Shown one piece after another: positions 17,459 to 27,663 of a stretch of DNA of 64,000 nt. Both the position numbers and the translations under genes were made by a program. Numbering within the stretch: position 1 is the stretch's first letter; every line of letters begins with the position of its first letter. The notes beneath the pieces are model-generated. The model saw nothing but the letters and a program-made list of their open reading frames with translations, did no database searches and had not been told where the DNA came from. The DNA comes from Streptomyces sp. Je 1-369 (GTDB lineage Bacteria > Actinomycetota > Actinomycetes > Streptomycetales > Streptomycetaceae): contig NZ_CP101750.1 in NCBI RefSeq assembly GCF_026810505.1, forward strand, positions 8,606,515-8,670,514, in the 5' to 3' direction.

Positions 17459-17818
17459 ATGTCGGAGCGCACGGAAACCTCACCTGCACATCATGGGCAC
17501 CAACGGAGCCCGGGCAGGGAGCAGTTGGAGACCGCCACGACCGTGTTCGCGCTGCTCGCCGACCCCACCCGGCTGCACCTGCTGTGGCTGCTGGCCGGAG
17601 GAGAGGCGGACGTGACCGAGCTGGCCTCCGAGAGCGAGGCGGCCCGGCCTGCCGTCAGTCAGCATCTGGCCAAGCTCCGGCTCGCGGGCCTCGTCCAGGC
17701 CCGCAAGGACGGGCGCCGGATGGTGTATTCGCTGCGCGACGGCCATCTGCGGCGCCTGGTCACCGAGGCGCTGAGCCACGCCGACCATCAGGTCACCGGC
17801 GCGCCCTGGCACGCGTAA
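17459..17818 (+). CDS. ArsR/SmtB-family regulator
   Basis: A 119-residue winged-helix repressor. Seen: TVFALLADPTRLHLLWLLAGG, the ArsR opening, then VTELASESEAARPAVSQHLAKLRLAGLV as HTH and recognition helix, and RKDGRRMVYSLRDGHLRRLV as the wing. No CxC metal site is visible, but the N-terminal HHGH and C-terminal His residues could bind metal. Start ATG 17459. It precedes an MFS transporter with a perfect palindrome in the 82-bp gap, so it probably controls that pump in response to metal or another signal. Confidence 0.88.
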   Translation: MSERTETSPAHHGHQRSPGREQLETATTVFALLADPTRLHLLWLLAGGEADVTELASESEAARPAVSQHLAKLRLAGLVQARKDGRRMVYSLRDGHLRRLVTEALSHADHQVTGAPWHA

Positions 17819-17829
17819 TTCTTCTCGTC

Positions 17830-17855
17830 GACATGTGCGCATCTGCGCACATGTC
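17830..17855. promoter_or_regulatory. perfect 12+12 palindrome, probable ArsR operator
   Basis: GACATGTGCGCA, two bases, then its exact complement (17830-17855), located between the ArsR gene and the MFS start codon. The TGCGCA-centred symmetry resembles operators of actinobacterial ArsR/KmtR-type repressors. It overlaps where the MFS promoter must be. Operator role is inferred from place and symmetry. Confidence 0.7.
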
Positions 17856-17900
17856 GTCTACCGTAGAGGTGTCCGGGCCGTCGACCCAGGGGACACCGTC

Positions 17901-19397
17901 ATGCGCTCAGTGCTGTGGAACCGCACCTATCGCCGCCTGTTCACCGCCCAAGTCGTCGCCCTCACGGGCACGGGCCTCGCAACCGTTGCCCTGAGCCTTC
18001 TGGCGTACGACCTCGCCGGAGCGGACGCCTCCGCCGTCCTCGGCACCGCACTGGCGATCAAAATGGTGGCCTACGTGGGCCTCGCCCCGTTGATCAGCGC
18101 CTTCGCCGACCGCGTGCCACGCCGCGCCCTGCTGGTGACCATGGACGGCGTCCGCGCCGGTACCGCACTCGTCCTGCCGTTCGTGCACCAGGTGTGGCAG
18201 GTGTACGTCCTCATCTTCCTGCTCCAGGCCGCATCGGCCGCGTTCACGCCCACCTTCCAGGCGACGATCCCCGAGATCCTGCCCGCCGAGCGCGACTACC
18301 TGCGCGCCCTGTCGCTCTCCCGGCTCGCCTACGAACTCGAGAGCCTGCTCAGCCCGGTCCTGGCCGCCGCACTGCTCGCGACGGTCACGTACAACTGGCT
18401 GTTCGCCGGTACGGCTCTCGGCTTCCTCGCGTCCGCGGCCCTGGTCGTGTCGGTCGCGCTGCCCGCGCCGCGCCCGGTCGAGCGCGACGGCGTCCAGGCA
18501 CGGGTGACGTTCGGCGCCCGCCTCCATTGGGCCACGCCCCGGCTACGCGCCCTGCTCGCGCTGGACCTCGTCGCGGCCGCCGCCGGTGCCATGGTCATCG
18601 TCAACACGGTGGTGCTCGTCAGGGAACACCTGCGTCTCGGGGCGGGCGAAGTGTCGCTGGCCCTGGGCGCGTTCGGGGCCGGTTCCATGGCTGCCGCCGT
18701 GCTCCTGCCGCGCGCCCTGGAACGCTTCGGCGACCGATGCGTCATGCTGCCCGCCGGGTTCGTGCTCGGCGCGGTGCTCGCCGCACTCACCACGGGGATC
18801 GCGCACGGCACCCGGTCCTGGGGAGGGCTGCTGGCGGCCTGGGCGCTCCTCGGCGCGGCTTCGTCCATGGTCCTGACCCCGAGCGGCGGACTGATCCGCC
18901 GCTCGGCCGCGCCCGCCGACCTGCCGGCCGCGTTCGCCGCCCAGTTCGCTCTCAGCCACGGCTGCTGGCTGCTCACCTACCCGCTCGCAGGATGGCTGGC
19001 CGCCACCGCGGGGATGACCGTCGCGGCGGCGACACTCACCGTTCTCGCACTGGCCGCCGCGACCACGGCCGCGCTGCTGTGGCCGACCCACGACCCAGCC
19101 CGCCTCACCCACCTCCACACCGCCCTGCCCGCCGACGACCCGCACCTCGCCGACGCGCACGCGGGCCCCCACGGCTGGCGGCACGCGCACGACTACGTCA
19201 TCGACGTCCGCCACCCGAGGTGGCCGACCCACGGTCACGCGCCGGGTCGGGCGCCGAGCCGTGCGGGTTCGCATGAGCGCCGACCTCGGCCAGGTCCTCA
19301 CCGTCCGCCAGACGTGCCCGCACCGTCACGCGGGCGTCCTTCGGAGCCCGAACGGCCAGGGTTCGGCCGCGCCGCTCCGCGTCGACCTCCCCGGTGA
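17901..19397 (+). CDS. MFS transporter with His-rich C-terminal tail
   Basis: A 498-residue major-facilitator protein (12 predicted helices) starting at ATG 17901, MRSVLWNRTYRRLFTAQVVAL. Motif A-like FADRVPRRALL lies after TM2. After the last helix a His-rich tail (HDPARLTHLHTAL ... PHGWRHAHDYVIDVRHPRWP, 11 His in about 50 residues) suggests metal handling. The ArsR gene and palindrome upstream support inducible metal or drug efflux. The frame runs a further 50 or so Arg/Pro-rich residues into the 3' end of the convergent gene, a 200-bp antisense overlap; an ancestral stop near 19230 may have been lost. Confidence 0.82.
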   Translation: MRSVLWNRTYRRLFTAQVVALTGTGLATVALSLLAYDLAGADASAVLGTALAIKMVAYVGLAPLISAFADRVPRRALLVTMDGVRAGTALVLPFVHQVWQVYVLIFLLQAASAAFTPTFQATIPEILPAERDYLRALSLSRLAYELESLLSPVLAAALLATVTYNWLFAGTALGFLASAALVVSVALPAPRPVERDGVQARVTFGARLHWATPRLRALLALDLVAAAAGAMVIVNTVVLVREHLRLGAGEVSLALGAFGAGSMAAAVLLPRALERFGDRCVMLPAGFVLGAVLAALTTGIAHGTRSWGGLLAAWALLGAASSMVLTPSGGLIRRSAAPADLPAAFAAQFALSHGCWLLTYPLAGWLAATAGMTVAAATLTVLALAAATTAALLWPTHDPARLTHLHTALPADDPHLADAHAGPHGWRHAHDYVIDVRHPRWPTHGHAPGRAPSRAGSHERRPRPGPHRPPDVPAPSRGRPSEPERPGFGRAAPRRPPR

Positions 19398-21249
19398 CCG
19401 TGATCCGGGTGACGTCGCGGCTGCCGGCGGCCAGGAGGTACCGGTGCCCGGAGCCCGCCGTCCACCGCGCACTCGCCACGACATGCTGGCCGAACCTGCT
19501 GCACGCGGCCGTCGAGCGGGCCCGTCCGACGACCTTCGCCGGTGCCGTCGCGGACTCGGCGGACGTACGGAACTGGAGCAGGACACTTCCCGGCCCGCGC
19601 CAGGTCGAGGCGCGCGTGCACGACCACACGGCCCGGCCGCCGTCCTCCGGCAGCTTCTGATCGGCGAAGTCCCACTGGTTGACGGCCCGCACGCCTCGGC
19701 CGCGCAGTTCGGAGAGGTGGCACGCACCCCGGGCCCAGCTCCGCAGCGCGGTGCCGCTGGTGGCCTCGCGCGGCTGGCGGGCGGGCGCGCCCGTGCCGGG
19801 CAGCGGGGTGTGGCTGAGGTGCGCGGGGGCGAGGTCGCCGAGGTCGGTGACGAGGAAGGCGTGCTTCTCCACGATGCGGGCGGACGAACGCAGTTGGAGC
19901 ACCGGCAGGCTGTCGCACGGGCCCGCGGCCGACGGTGCGTCGACGGCCGCGGTGAGGCCCTGGCCGGACACGTCGAGCGGTCGGCCGGGGGAGTTGGGGC
20001 GCAGCAGATCGCGCGTGCGGGCCTCCGCGATCCACGGAGCCGTGAGGTAGCGGATCCTGCCGTCCTTGCGGCTGACGGTGAGCGCGGCCGCCGTGGTCAC
20101 GTCGGAGTCGTCGGCGCGCGAGAAGTCGAGGGAGGCGGGCTCCTTCGGCGACGCGGGTTCCACGTAGCGGACCACGCGCCGACCGTCGTGGAACAGTACG
20201 ACCGCCTCACCGCCCACGACATCGGCGTACAGCAACTGGGTTGCTGCGGGCGGGGGTTCGGTGGTCGTCGCCCGGGCGGCGCCGACGCGGGTGCCGGGTG
20301 GGGGCTCGGTCCAGGCGGCGAGGGCGCGGGTCAGCAGCTCGCGGTCGTCGGCGCGGGCGCCGCGGACCGGCCAGGCGCTGAAGTCCACCCGCGAGGTGTC
20401 GGCCCACACGGCGGGGGAGGTGCGGAGCAGCGCGTCGGCGCTGATCGCGGGGCGCCCGCCGGTCGGCCGTGTCGGCTTTTCGCCCGGGACCGGGACGGGG
20501 CCGATCGTCAGGAGCGCCGCGCAGCTGATCGCGGTGATGCCCGCCGCGCACCAGAGGAGCCGGAAGCGGCGCCGACGGCGGAGCAGGTCGGTGGGGCGGG
20601 TCTGCACGGAGCAGGCGTCGAACTCCTGCGAGCGCAGCAGCTTGCCCGCCGCCTCGCCGGCCTGCTCCTCGACGCGGCGGGCGGCGCGCAGCGCTGCCTC
20701 CGGATCGGGCACGTCGGCGGCGGCGAGCAGATCAACGACCTCGGGGTGCGCCAGACCGTCCAGCCTGCACAGCACGAACGCCGCACGGGCGGGCGCGGAG
20801 AGTTTGGAGAGAACCTGCGCCAGCGCGATCTCCTCCGTGCCGCCCGCGCGGGGAAAGAGCCGCAGCCCCCACACCACAGGGAGCGCCGGGCGCAGTTCGC
20901 GGGGCGGCGGCAGCCGGTCCGGCCACCCACGCGGCCGCCGCTCGTGAGCCAGCGCCGCGCACAGCACCCGCGCGGTCATGTAAGCGGTACCCGTCCTGGC
21001 GGGCTCACCCCCACTCCCCGTACGCGGCAGCGGAACCCGGACGGTCGCATGCCGCACCCTGAAACCCGGCAGGGCACGCTGTACCAGAGAATGAGCGGCG
21101 AGAACACGCCGATGCCGACTGAGCCTGCCGGGCAGGGTGAGGTACGCGAGACGTACGAGCCGTGTGTACTGGTCGACGATGACGGCCTCGGCATGATCGA
21201 GGGCCACGGGCTCGAACGCCTTGCCCCGGCGCCGCTGCGATGTGCTCAT
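19198..21249 (-). CDS. membrane-anchored sigma-factor-like protein with large extracytoplasmic domain
   Basis: A 683-residue protein. Residues about 20-60 (DQYTRLVRLAYLTLPGRLSRHR) resemble an ECF sigma region 2 helix, and residues about 147-195 (LSKLSAPARAAFVLCRLDGLAHPEVVDLL) resemble region 4. A single membrane helix (about 229-250, LLWCAAGITAISCAALLTIG) follows a run of Arg (RRRRRFR), giving an inside-to-outside orientation. The remaining 430 residues are beta-rich and would lie outside. No -10 or -35 recognition residues can be verified. No separate anti-sigma gene is nearby. Function unknown; a tethered regulator or signalling receptor is possible. Start ATG 21249; its 3' end overlaps the convergent MFS gene. 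Confidence 0.7.
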   Translation of the reverse strand: MSTSQRRRGKAFEPVALDHAEAVIVDQYTRLVRLAYLTLPGRLSRHRRVLAAHSLVQRALPGFRVRHATVRVPLPRTGSGGEPARTGTAYMTARVLCAALAHERRPRGWPDRLPPPRELRPALPVVWGLRLFPRAGGTEEIALAQVLSKLSAPARAAFVLCRLDGLAHPEVVDLLAAADVPDPEAALRAARRVEEQAGEAAGKLLRSQEFDACSVQTRPTDLLRRRRRFRLLWCAAGITAISCAALLTIGPVPVPGEKPTRPTGGRPAISADALLRTSPAVWADTSRVDFSAWPVRGARADDRELLTRALAAWTEPPPGTRVGAARATTTEPPPAATQLLYADVVGGEAVVLFHDGRRVVRYVEPASPKEPASLDFSRADDSDVTTAAALTVSRKDGRIRYLTAPWIAEARTRDLLRPNSPGRPLDVSGQGLTAAVDAPSAAGPCDSLPVLQLRSSARIVEKHAFLVTDLGDLAPAHLSHTPLPGTGAPARQPREATSGTALRSWARGACHLSELRGRGVRAVNQWDFADQKLPEDGGRAVWSCTRASTWRGPGSVLLQFRTSAESATAPAKVVGRARSTAACSRFGQHVVASARWTAGSGHRYLLAAGSRDVTRITVTGEVDAERRGRTLAVRAPKDARVTVRARLADGEDLAEVGAHANPHGSAPDPARDRGSATSGGGRR

Positions 21250-21501
21250 CGATCGAGGAACCTTCCGAAGGCTGACGGTGTTACGTCCTGACCTCCGTCA
21301 AACGAGTGAATGGTGCGATGGTCACCGACGGGGCGTGAGCGCTGTTGCCGTTCGGTGACAGCGGGGACCGAGCTGTGACGTGGCGGAGGGCAACGGGTGC
21401 GGGGGGTCGCGGGTCGTATGGAGCGTGGGATCAGGAGGGCGGTGTGTGACGCTCACGTGGTCCCGGACCAGCACACCGACCGCATCAAATGGGGGAACAC
21501 G

Positions 21502-22113
21502 ATGGAGACGAACACGCGCGTGAACAAGGGACTGCTCGCCATGGGCGCTGCCCTGGCCGCGGCGGGCATCGCCGCGAGCACCGTACCGGCCGCCGCGGCC
21601 GGCACCCCTCGCTTCCTCTCGCCGAGCGAACTGCCGCCGCACGCCTCGTCCTCCTGGACCGCCGGGCCGGTCACGGCGGGGCAGCCCGACCCGCTGCCGA
21701 TGTGCGTCGGCGAGGTTCTGCCGTCGATCTCGGTGCACCGCACCTACCGCACCGACCTCGACACCGGCGCCCTCCAGGTGACCGTGGTCGAGCGCAGCGA
21801 ACAGCGGGCCAAGGACTTCGCCGCGCTGCTGCGCAAGAACCTCGACGGCTGCGCGAAGAAGGTGATGCAGCAGTACCCCGACATCACCGCGAAGCAGAAG
21901 TACTACGGAAAGGTGAACGCCGAGGACGGCGCCCACGTCTACGGCGTCCACACCACCGCCACGTGGGGCGCCTCCGACATCAACATGTTCTCGGTGGGCC
22001 GCGACGGCACCACGGTGACGCTCGTGCAGTGGGGTCGGATGGGCGACTTCGCCGACGCTCAGGTGGCCGACTTCAAGACCACGACCGCCACCGCCGTGAA
22101 CAAGCTCTACTGA
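21502..22113 (+). CDS. secreted hypothetical protein, 203 aa
   Basis: Start ATG 21502 (METNTRVNKG), after GGGGGAA. A signal peptide spans residues 1-33 (LLAMGAALAAAGIAASTVPAAAAG). The mature part has PMCVGEVLPSISVHRTYRTD, VVERSEQRAKDFAALLRKNLDGCAK and TTATWGASDINMFSVGRDGTTVTLVQWG, the pattern of secreted actinobacterial sensor-like or PknH-C-like domains with two Cys that may form a disulfide. No catalytic motif. It is divergent from the sigma-like gene, with 252 bases between; both being envelope proteins, they may share a signal (inference). Confidence 0.75.
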   Translation: METNTRVNKGLLAMGAALAAAGIAASTVPAAAAGTPRFLSPSELPPHASSSWTAGPVTAGQPDPLPMCVGEVLPSISVHRTYRTDLDTGALQVTVVERSEQRAKDFAALLRKNLDGCAKKVMQQYPDITAKQKYYGKVNAEDGAHVYGVHTTATWGASDINMFSVGRDGTTVTLVQWGRMGDFADAQVADFKTTTATAVNKLY

Positions 22114-22215
22114 TCCGACCTCGGCCTTCCCGTTACGGGGTGGGACAATCGGCCGACCGGGGAGAGGCCGGGGGCCGGTGTGGCGCCCGGCACCCGGTGG
22201 TGGGGAGGAACGACG

Positions 22216-22626
22216 GTGGTGGAGTGGCGGTACATCGCCAAGGGCGCAAGGGCCGTCCCTGAACCCATGGCCACGCCGTTCGTCTGGACGACGGCCTGTT
22301 CGGGCTCCCTCGTCCTTGTCATCGCGTTCGATCTGCTCGGCGCGCTCGACCGCACCGGCCTCGCTCTCGCCGCGTTGTCCGTACTGGCCGCGCTCGTCGG
22401 AACGCTCGGCCGGTTCGTCGCGGCGCCGGGCACGGCCCTGCTCTGCTGGGCCCTGCTGAACGTCTTCGCCGCCCACCCCACCGGGGAACTCTCCTGGGCC
22501 GGACACCGGGACCCCGGCTGGGTGGCGTGCCTGCTGGCCGCCGCCCTCATCGGAACGGCCACGGCCCGGGTGTGGTACGCCCGGGCCGCATACCGCCGCA
22601 TCACCCCGTTCGATGGGGCAGCCTGA
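22216..22626 (+). CDS. hypothetical integral membrane protein
   Basis: About 136 residues starting at one of two adjacent GTG codons (22216 or 22219), seven bases after GGGGAGGA. A short cytosolic head (VVEWRYIAKGARAVPEP) precedes four hydrophobic segments: FVWTTACSGSLVLVIAFDLL, LALAALSVLAALVGTL, GTALLCWALLNVFAAH, and VACLLAAALIGTATA. It ends with a basic tail YARAAYRRI. No family is recognised. It lies between the secreted 21502 protein and argG. Confidence 0.65.
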   Translation: MVEWRYIAKGARAVPEPMATPFVWTTACSGSLVLVIAFDLLGALDRTGLALAALSVLAALVGTLGRFVAAPGTALLCWALLNVFAAHPTGELSWAGHRDPGWVACLLAAALIGTATARVWYARAAYRRITPFDGAA

Positions 22627-22711
22627 CCCTCGTACCTCACAGGACCGGCGTCGGGTGCCAGGTCCAGCCGGCCTCCTCATGCAAGGCGCCGCGTACCGAG
22701 TCACACCCGTC

Positions 22712-24202
<1,491 letters not shown>

Positions 24203-24249
24203 CCCGCACGCCCGCGCACGCCATCGGAGCGGCAGCCACTGACGGCACA

Positions 24250-24289
24250 TGAGGCCGGCGCGACACCAGAAGGTGTCGCGCCGGCCTCA
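24250..24289 (+). terminator. intrinsic-type hairpin after argG
   Basis: A perfect 18-bp stem (TGAGGCCGGCGCGACACC with its complement) and a 4-base loop 48 bases after the argG stop. No T-run follows, as is usual for Streptomyces terminators. Confidence 0.8.
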
Positions 24290-24410
24290 TCCGTTTCGGC
24301 AGCGCCTCTGATTCGTTGACGTCTTTGTGGGTATCCGGGGGCAGTCGGCGTACGGCACCTGTCCCGAGGGGCGCCCGATCCGCGCGGTGAAGCCCATGGC
24401 CAGTGGGGTT

Positions 24411-24439
24411 TTACGCGACTGTAGAAGTATGGCTAGGGT
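24411..24439 (+). promoter_or_regulatory. candidate HrdB-type promoter for acyltransferase gene
   Basis: TTACGC (24411-24416), a 17-base spacer and TAGGGT (24434-24439). The -10 matches the Streptomyces TAGRRT consensus; the -35 is a partial match. The predicted start site is about 75 bases before the TTG start of the acyltransferase. Confidence 0.4.
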
Positions 24440-24522
24440 GCCGGAGATGTTCCGCGACGGCGTATCACCCGCACCGGAGCAAGACGTGATGGCGCAGGCC
24501 CAGGTTCACTGTGGGAGGCATC

Positions 24523-25653
24523 TTGAGTGAGACCGCACGGCCGACGGGCCCTCATACACTGGCGCTGCCTCCCCAACGCCCCACCCCGCGCCCGCCCGTC
24601 GCTGCGAGCCCGGCCACGGACGCGGCGAAACCGGCCAAGCGGCGGGACTCGTTCTTCGACAACGCCAAGTACCTGGCGATCGTCCTCGTCGCCATGGGAC
24701 ACGCGTGGGAACCGCTGCGCGGCGACAGCAGGGCCGCCGCCGCGCTGTACATCACCGTCTACACGTTCCACATGCCGGCGTTCATCGTCATCTCCGGCTA
24801 CTTCTCCCGCAGCTTCGACGCGGGCCCGAACCGCATCCGCCGCCTGGTCACGGGGATCGCCGTGCCCTACGTGATCTTCGAAGTCGCGTACACCTTCTTC
24901 AAAAGGTGGGCGGGCGGCGACCCTGACTACCCCATCAGCCTGCTCGACCCCTGGTACCTGACCTGGTTCCTGGCCGCGCTGTTCATCTGGCGCCTCACGA
25001 CGCCCCTCTGGAAGCTCGTGCGGTGGCCGCTGCCGCTCGCGCTCGCCATCGCCGTCCTCGCCTCCGTGTCCCCCGACATCGGCGACGACCTCGACCTCCA
25101 GCGCGTCCTGCAGTTCCTGCCCTTCTTCGTCCTGGGCCTCGTCCTGAAACCGGCCCACTTCCAGATGGTGCGGCGCCGCGAGGCGCGGATCCTGGCCCTG
25201 CCGGTCTTCGCCATGGCCCTCGCCTTCGCCTACTGGGCCGCCCCGCGCATGAACGCGGCGTGGTTCTACCGCCGCGACAGCGCGCAGGAACTGGCCGCGC
25301 CCGGCTGGGCGGGCGCCGTCATGACCATCGGGCTCTTCGGCTGCTCGCTGGTCCTCGTCGCCTGCTTCTTCGCGTGGGTGCCGGGGCGGAGGCTGTGGTT
25401 CACGGCACTGGGCGCCGGAACGCTGTACGGGTACCTGCTGCACGGCTTCCTCGCCAAGGGATCCCGCTTCTGGGACTGGTACGACGCCGACTGGATCCAC
25501 CGCCCGCTCGGCGAGGTCACCGTGACCGTCCTGGCGGGAACAGTGATCACGCTCCTCTGTACGCCGCCGGTGCAGCGGACGTTCCGTTTCGCCATGGAGC
25601 CGAGGATGACCTGGGCCTTCAAGGAACAGAAACGCAAGGATCCGGCCGAGTGA
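24523..25653 (+). CDS. acyltransferase-3 family integral membrane protein
   Basis: A 376-residue multi-helix membrane acyltransferase resembling fucose 4-O-acetylase/NolL-type proteins. Family signs: RRDSFFDNAKYLAIVLVAMGHAWEP (with the active His), YTFHMPAFIVISGYFSR, and a later GAGTLYGYLLHGFL. About ten hydrophobic helices follow. These enzymes use acetyl-CoA to decorate sugars or lipids at the membrane. Start TTG 24523 is chosen since GGGAGG lies five bases upstream; GTG 24511 is the alternative. Its stop overlaps the start of the downstream GNAT gene, so the two are translationally coupled. Confidence 0.82.
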   Translation: MSETARPTGPHTLALPPQRPTPRPPVAASPATDAAKPAKRRDSFFDNAKYLAIVLVAMGHAWEPLRGDSRAAAALYITVYTFHMPAFIVISGYFSRSFDAGPNRIRRLVTGIAVPYVIFEVAYTFFKRWAGGDPDYPISLLDPWYLTWFLAALFIWRLTTPLWKLVRWPLPLALAIAVLASVSPDIGDDLDLQRVLQFLPFFVLGLVLKPAHFQMVRRREARILALPVFAMALAFAYWAAPRMNAAWFYRRDSAQELAAPGWAGAVMTIGLFGCSLVLVACFFAWVPGRRLWFTALGAGTLYGYLLHGFLAKGSRFWDWYDADWIHRPLGEVTVTVLAGTVITLLCTPPVQRTFRFAMEPRMTWAFKEQKRKDPAE

Positions 25654-26132
25654 ACCCTCCGGCCAGGCCTCCCGCGGTCCACTACGAGAGCGTCGTCGAG
25701 ACGGTGCCCGCGGGACGCCGGGCCGTCGTCGTCCTGGACCGCGACGACCGGCAGGTCGGCAGCCTCGAGTTCCAGGTCTGCCACCCCTGCCGGCTCGGAC
25801 ACATCGGCAACATCGCCGTCGCCGCCCACTGGCAGGGCCAGGGCATCGGGCGGCACGCCGTGCACCTCGCCCTCGCCGCCGGCGCCGGGTACACCTGGTC
25901 CACCTCGCGCCAGTCGTCCGCGGGCCGCCGCTTCTTCGCGGCCATGGAGGACGAGACGGGGACCGCCTTCCCGTCCTGCGGCACGCGGTGCCCGCACATG
26001 GACCCCCGCATGAGCCCCGGCCCCCTCGCCACGGAGTCCGCCTGGCGCATCGGGTGGCACGCCGCGCTGCGGCGGCGGAAAGCGATCAGAGAACCCGAGG
26101 ACGACCAGGACCGTTGTCCTGAAACACCCTGA
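25650..26132 (+). CDS. GNAT-family N-acetyltransferase
   Basis: A 160-residue acetyltransferase starting at GTG 25650, overlapping the previous stop (GTGA). The acetyl-CoA motif A is visible: LGHIGNIAVAAHWQGQGIGRHAV at residues about 48-70, with the Q/R-x-x-G-x-G/A loop QGQGIG. C-terminal residues include a CGTRC pair and a basic end. Tight coupling to the membrane acyltransferase suggests both act in one modification path. Substrate unknown. Confidence 0.78.
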   Translation: MNPPARPPAVHYESVVETVPAGRRAVVVLDRDDRQVGSLEFQVCHPCRLGHIGNIAVAAHWQGQGIGRHAVHLALAAGAGYTWSTSRQSSAGRRFFAAMEDETGTAFPSCGTRCPHMDPRMSPGPLATESAWRIGWHAALRRRKAIREPEDDQDRCPETP

Positions 26133-26365
26133 ACGAGGATCACCACACGCGCATCTGCCGGCCCGCCTGACGCACCCGCCCGGCCGATCGAAACACGGTC
26201 AGAAGCTCGCGTAGGACCGCACACTTCCGATCGTTGTGTGCGGTGAAAAGATCGAATGAGTGTCGACTTCACAGGGGCCCCGAGCTTCGGACAAGCCTCT
26301 ATCGTGGCTGCCTGTGCCGCAGACGGTGTTGCCTGGCGGTCCATTCGAAGAGTTGGGAGTGAACG

Positions 26366-27247
26366 ATGGCCGCTGCTGACGGTGCGGCATCTTTCGGCAC
26401 GATGCCAGTGCAGCAACTCCGGTCGGGAGACCACGCGTTCGTCAGCTACGAGGACGACGAAGCGGGCCGCGACGTGGTCACCACCTTCGCCTGGACGGGA
26501 CTCGCCCGGCACGAGAAGGTCATGGTCTTCTCCTCGCCGCAGGTGGACGAGAGCGAGGTCTGGAACAGCCTGGACGCCCCGGGCCCCCTTCTGGGGGCGG
26601 CCCGCGAGCGGGGCCAGCTGGTGGTCAGCAGCATGCGCGCACTCATCCACCCCGCCCCGCACTTCACCCCCGAGCGCCAGTGGCAGCGCATCCAGGAGGA
26701 GACCGGCCGCGCCCTGAAGGAGGGCTACAGCGGTCTGCGCACCTATATCGACATGCACTGGGTGGCGGACCTGGACGCGGACGTCGCAGTGATGATGCAC
26801 CGCGAATCGAACGCCCAGCACCTCTTCACCGACCGCCCCTACACCGAGATCTGCGCCTACGACAGCAGGTCGTTCGCGCCCGACGTCCTGACAGCCATGC
26901 ACCGGGCCCACCCGTGCCGACTGCTGTCCCACCTCGGAGAACTCCACGTGGAACAGTCACCCGGCACCGTGCGCCTGGCCGGCGAGGCGGACGTCGCCAC
27001 CCGCGAACAGTTCCTCTCCGCTGTACGCGAAGGACTGCTGCGCACAGCGGACGCCCAACAGCTGACGCTGGACATGTCCCAGCTCATCTTCCTCAGCGCC
27101 GCCTGCGCCGTGGACCTGCTGAGACTGGCCGCGTCCTCCGAGGACCACGGAATCCGTGCCCTGTGCCATCCCGCAGGCGCCCGCATACTGCGGAGGGCGG
27201 GCGCGGAGAACATGCCCAACCTGCTGCTCAGCGAGGTGACCCGCTGA
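26366..27247 (+). CDS. MEDS-STAS anti-anti-sigma-type sensor protein
   Basis: A 293-residue cytosolic protein. Residues about 13-180 form a MEDS (DcmR sensory) domain: GDHAFVSYEDDEAGRDVV and LHTYIDM-type elements such as GLRTYIDMHWVADL. Residues about 195-290 form a STAS domain: GTVRLAGEADVATREQFL, LTLDMSQLIFLSAACAVDLLRLA, whose Ser in FLSAA is the expected phosphorylation site. STAS proteins bind anti-sigma kinases. The next gene is such a kinase and starts within its stop codon (TGATG at 27245). A hairpin-like palindrome (CCGCACAC/GTGTGCGG) at 26217-26243 lies upstream. Confidence 0.85.
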   Translation: MAAADGAASFGTMPVQQLRSGDHAFVSYEDDEAGRDVVTTFAWTGLARHEKVMVFSSPQVDESEVWNSLDAPGPLLGAARERGQLVVSSMRALIHPAPHFTPERQWQRIQEETGRALKEGYSGLRTYIDMHWVADLDADVAVMMHRESNAQHLFTDRPYTEICAYDSRSFAPDVLTAMHRAHPCRLLSHLGELHVEQSPGTVRLAGEADVATREQFLSAVREGLLRTADAQQLTLDMSQLIFLSAACAVDLLRLAASSEDHGIRALCHPAGARILRRAGAENMPNLLLSEVTR

Positions 27248-27663
27248 TGACGTCGATCGGCCCCGCCGAACCGCCGACCGCCCTGCTGGAGTATCCCTTC
27301 ACCCAGGACGACCTGCCGCGGCTGCGCATGCTCGTCGACCAGTACGCCGACCGCGAGGGGCTGCCCGAACCGCAGCGGAGCGATTTCATCGTGGCCATCG
27401 ACGCGGTGGCCACCAACGCCATCGCCCACGCGGGCGGCGGCGGCACGCTGACACTGCGGCGCGTCGACGGACACCTCGAATGCCACATCCACGACTCCGG
27501 CCCGGGCTTCACCGCGGACGTCATCCCCCCGCTGGCCCCGGGCATCGGCGACCCCGCCGAGGGCCGCGGACTGTGGCTGGCCCGCCACATCACCGAGTAC
27601 CTCAGGATCTCCGACGGCACCATCGGAGCCGTCGTCACCCTCGCCATGCGCCTGCCCCACTGA
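27247..27663 (+). CDS. HATPase_c anti-sigma-type kinase (RsbW-like)
   Basis: A 138-residue GHKL ATPase. The N-box is FIVAIDAVATNAIAHAGGGG, the G1 box is CHIHDSGPGFT and a later GRGLWLARHI is the G2 box. The family phosphorylates STAS antagonists and holds sigma factors; the STAS gene overlaps by one base. No sigma gene lies nearby, so the sigma partner is elsewhere. The stop TGA at 27661-27663 is also the left target copy of MITE 2, so the insertion landed at the end of the gene and kept a stop. Confidence 0.85.
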   Translation: MTSIGPAEPPTALLEYPFTQDDLPRLRMLVDQYADREGLPEPQRSDFIVAIDAVATNAIAHAGGGGTLTLRRVDGHLECHIHDSGPGFTADVIPPLAPGIGDPAEGRGLWLARHITEYLRISDGTIGAVVTLAMRLPH

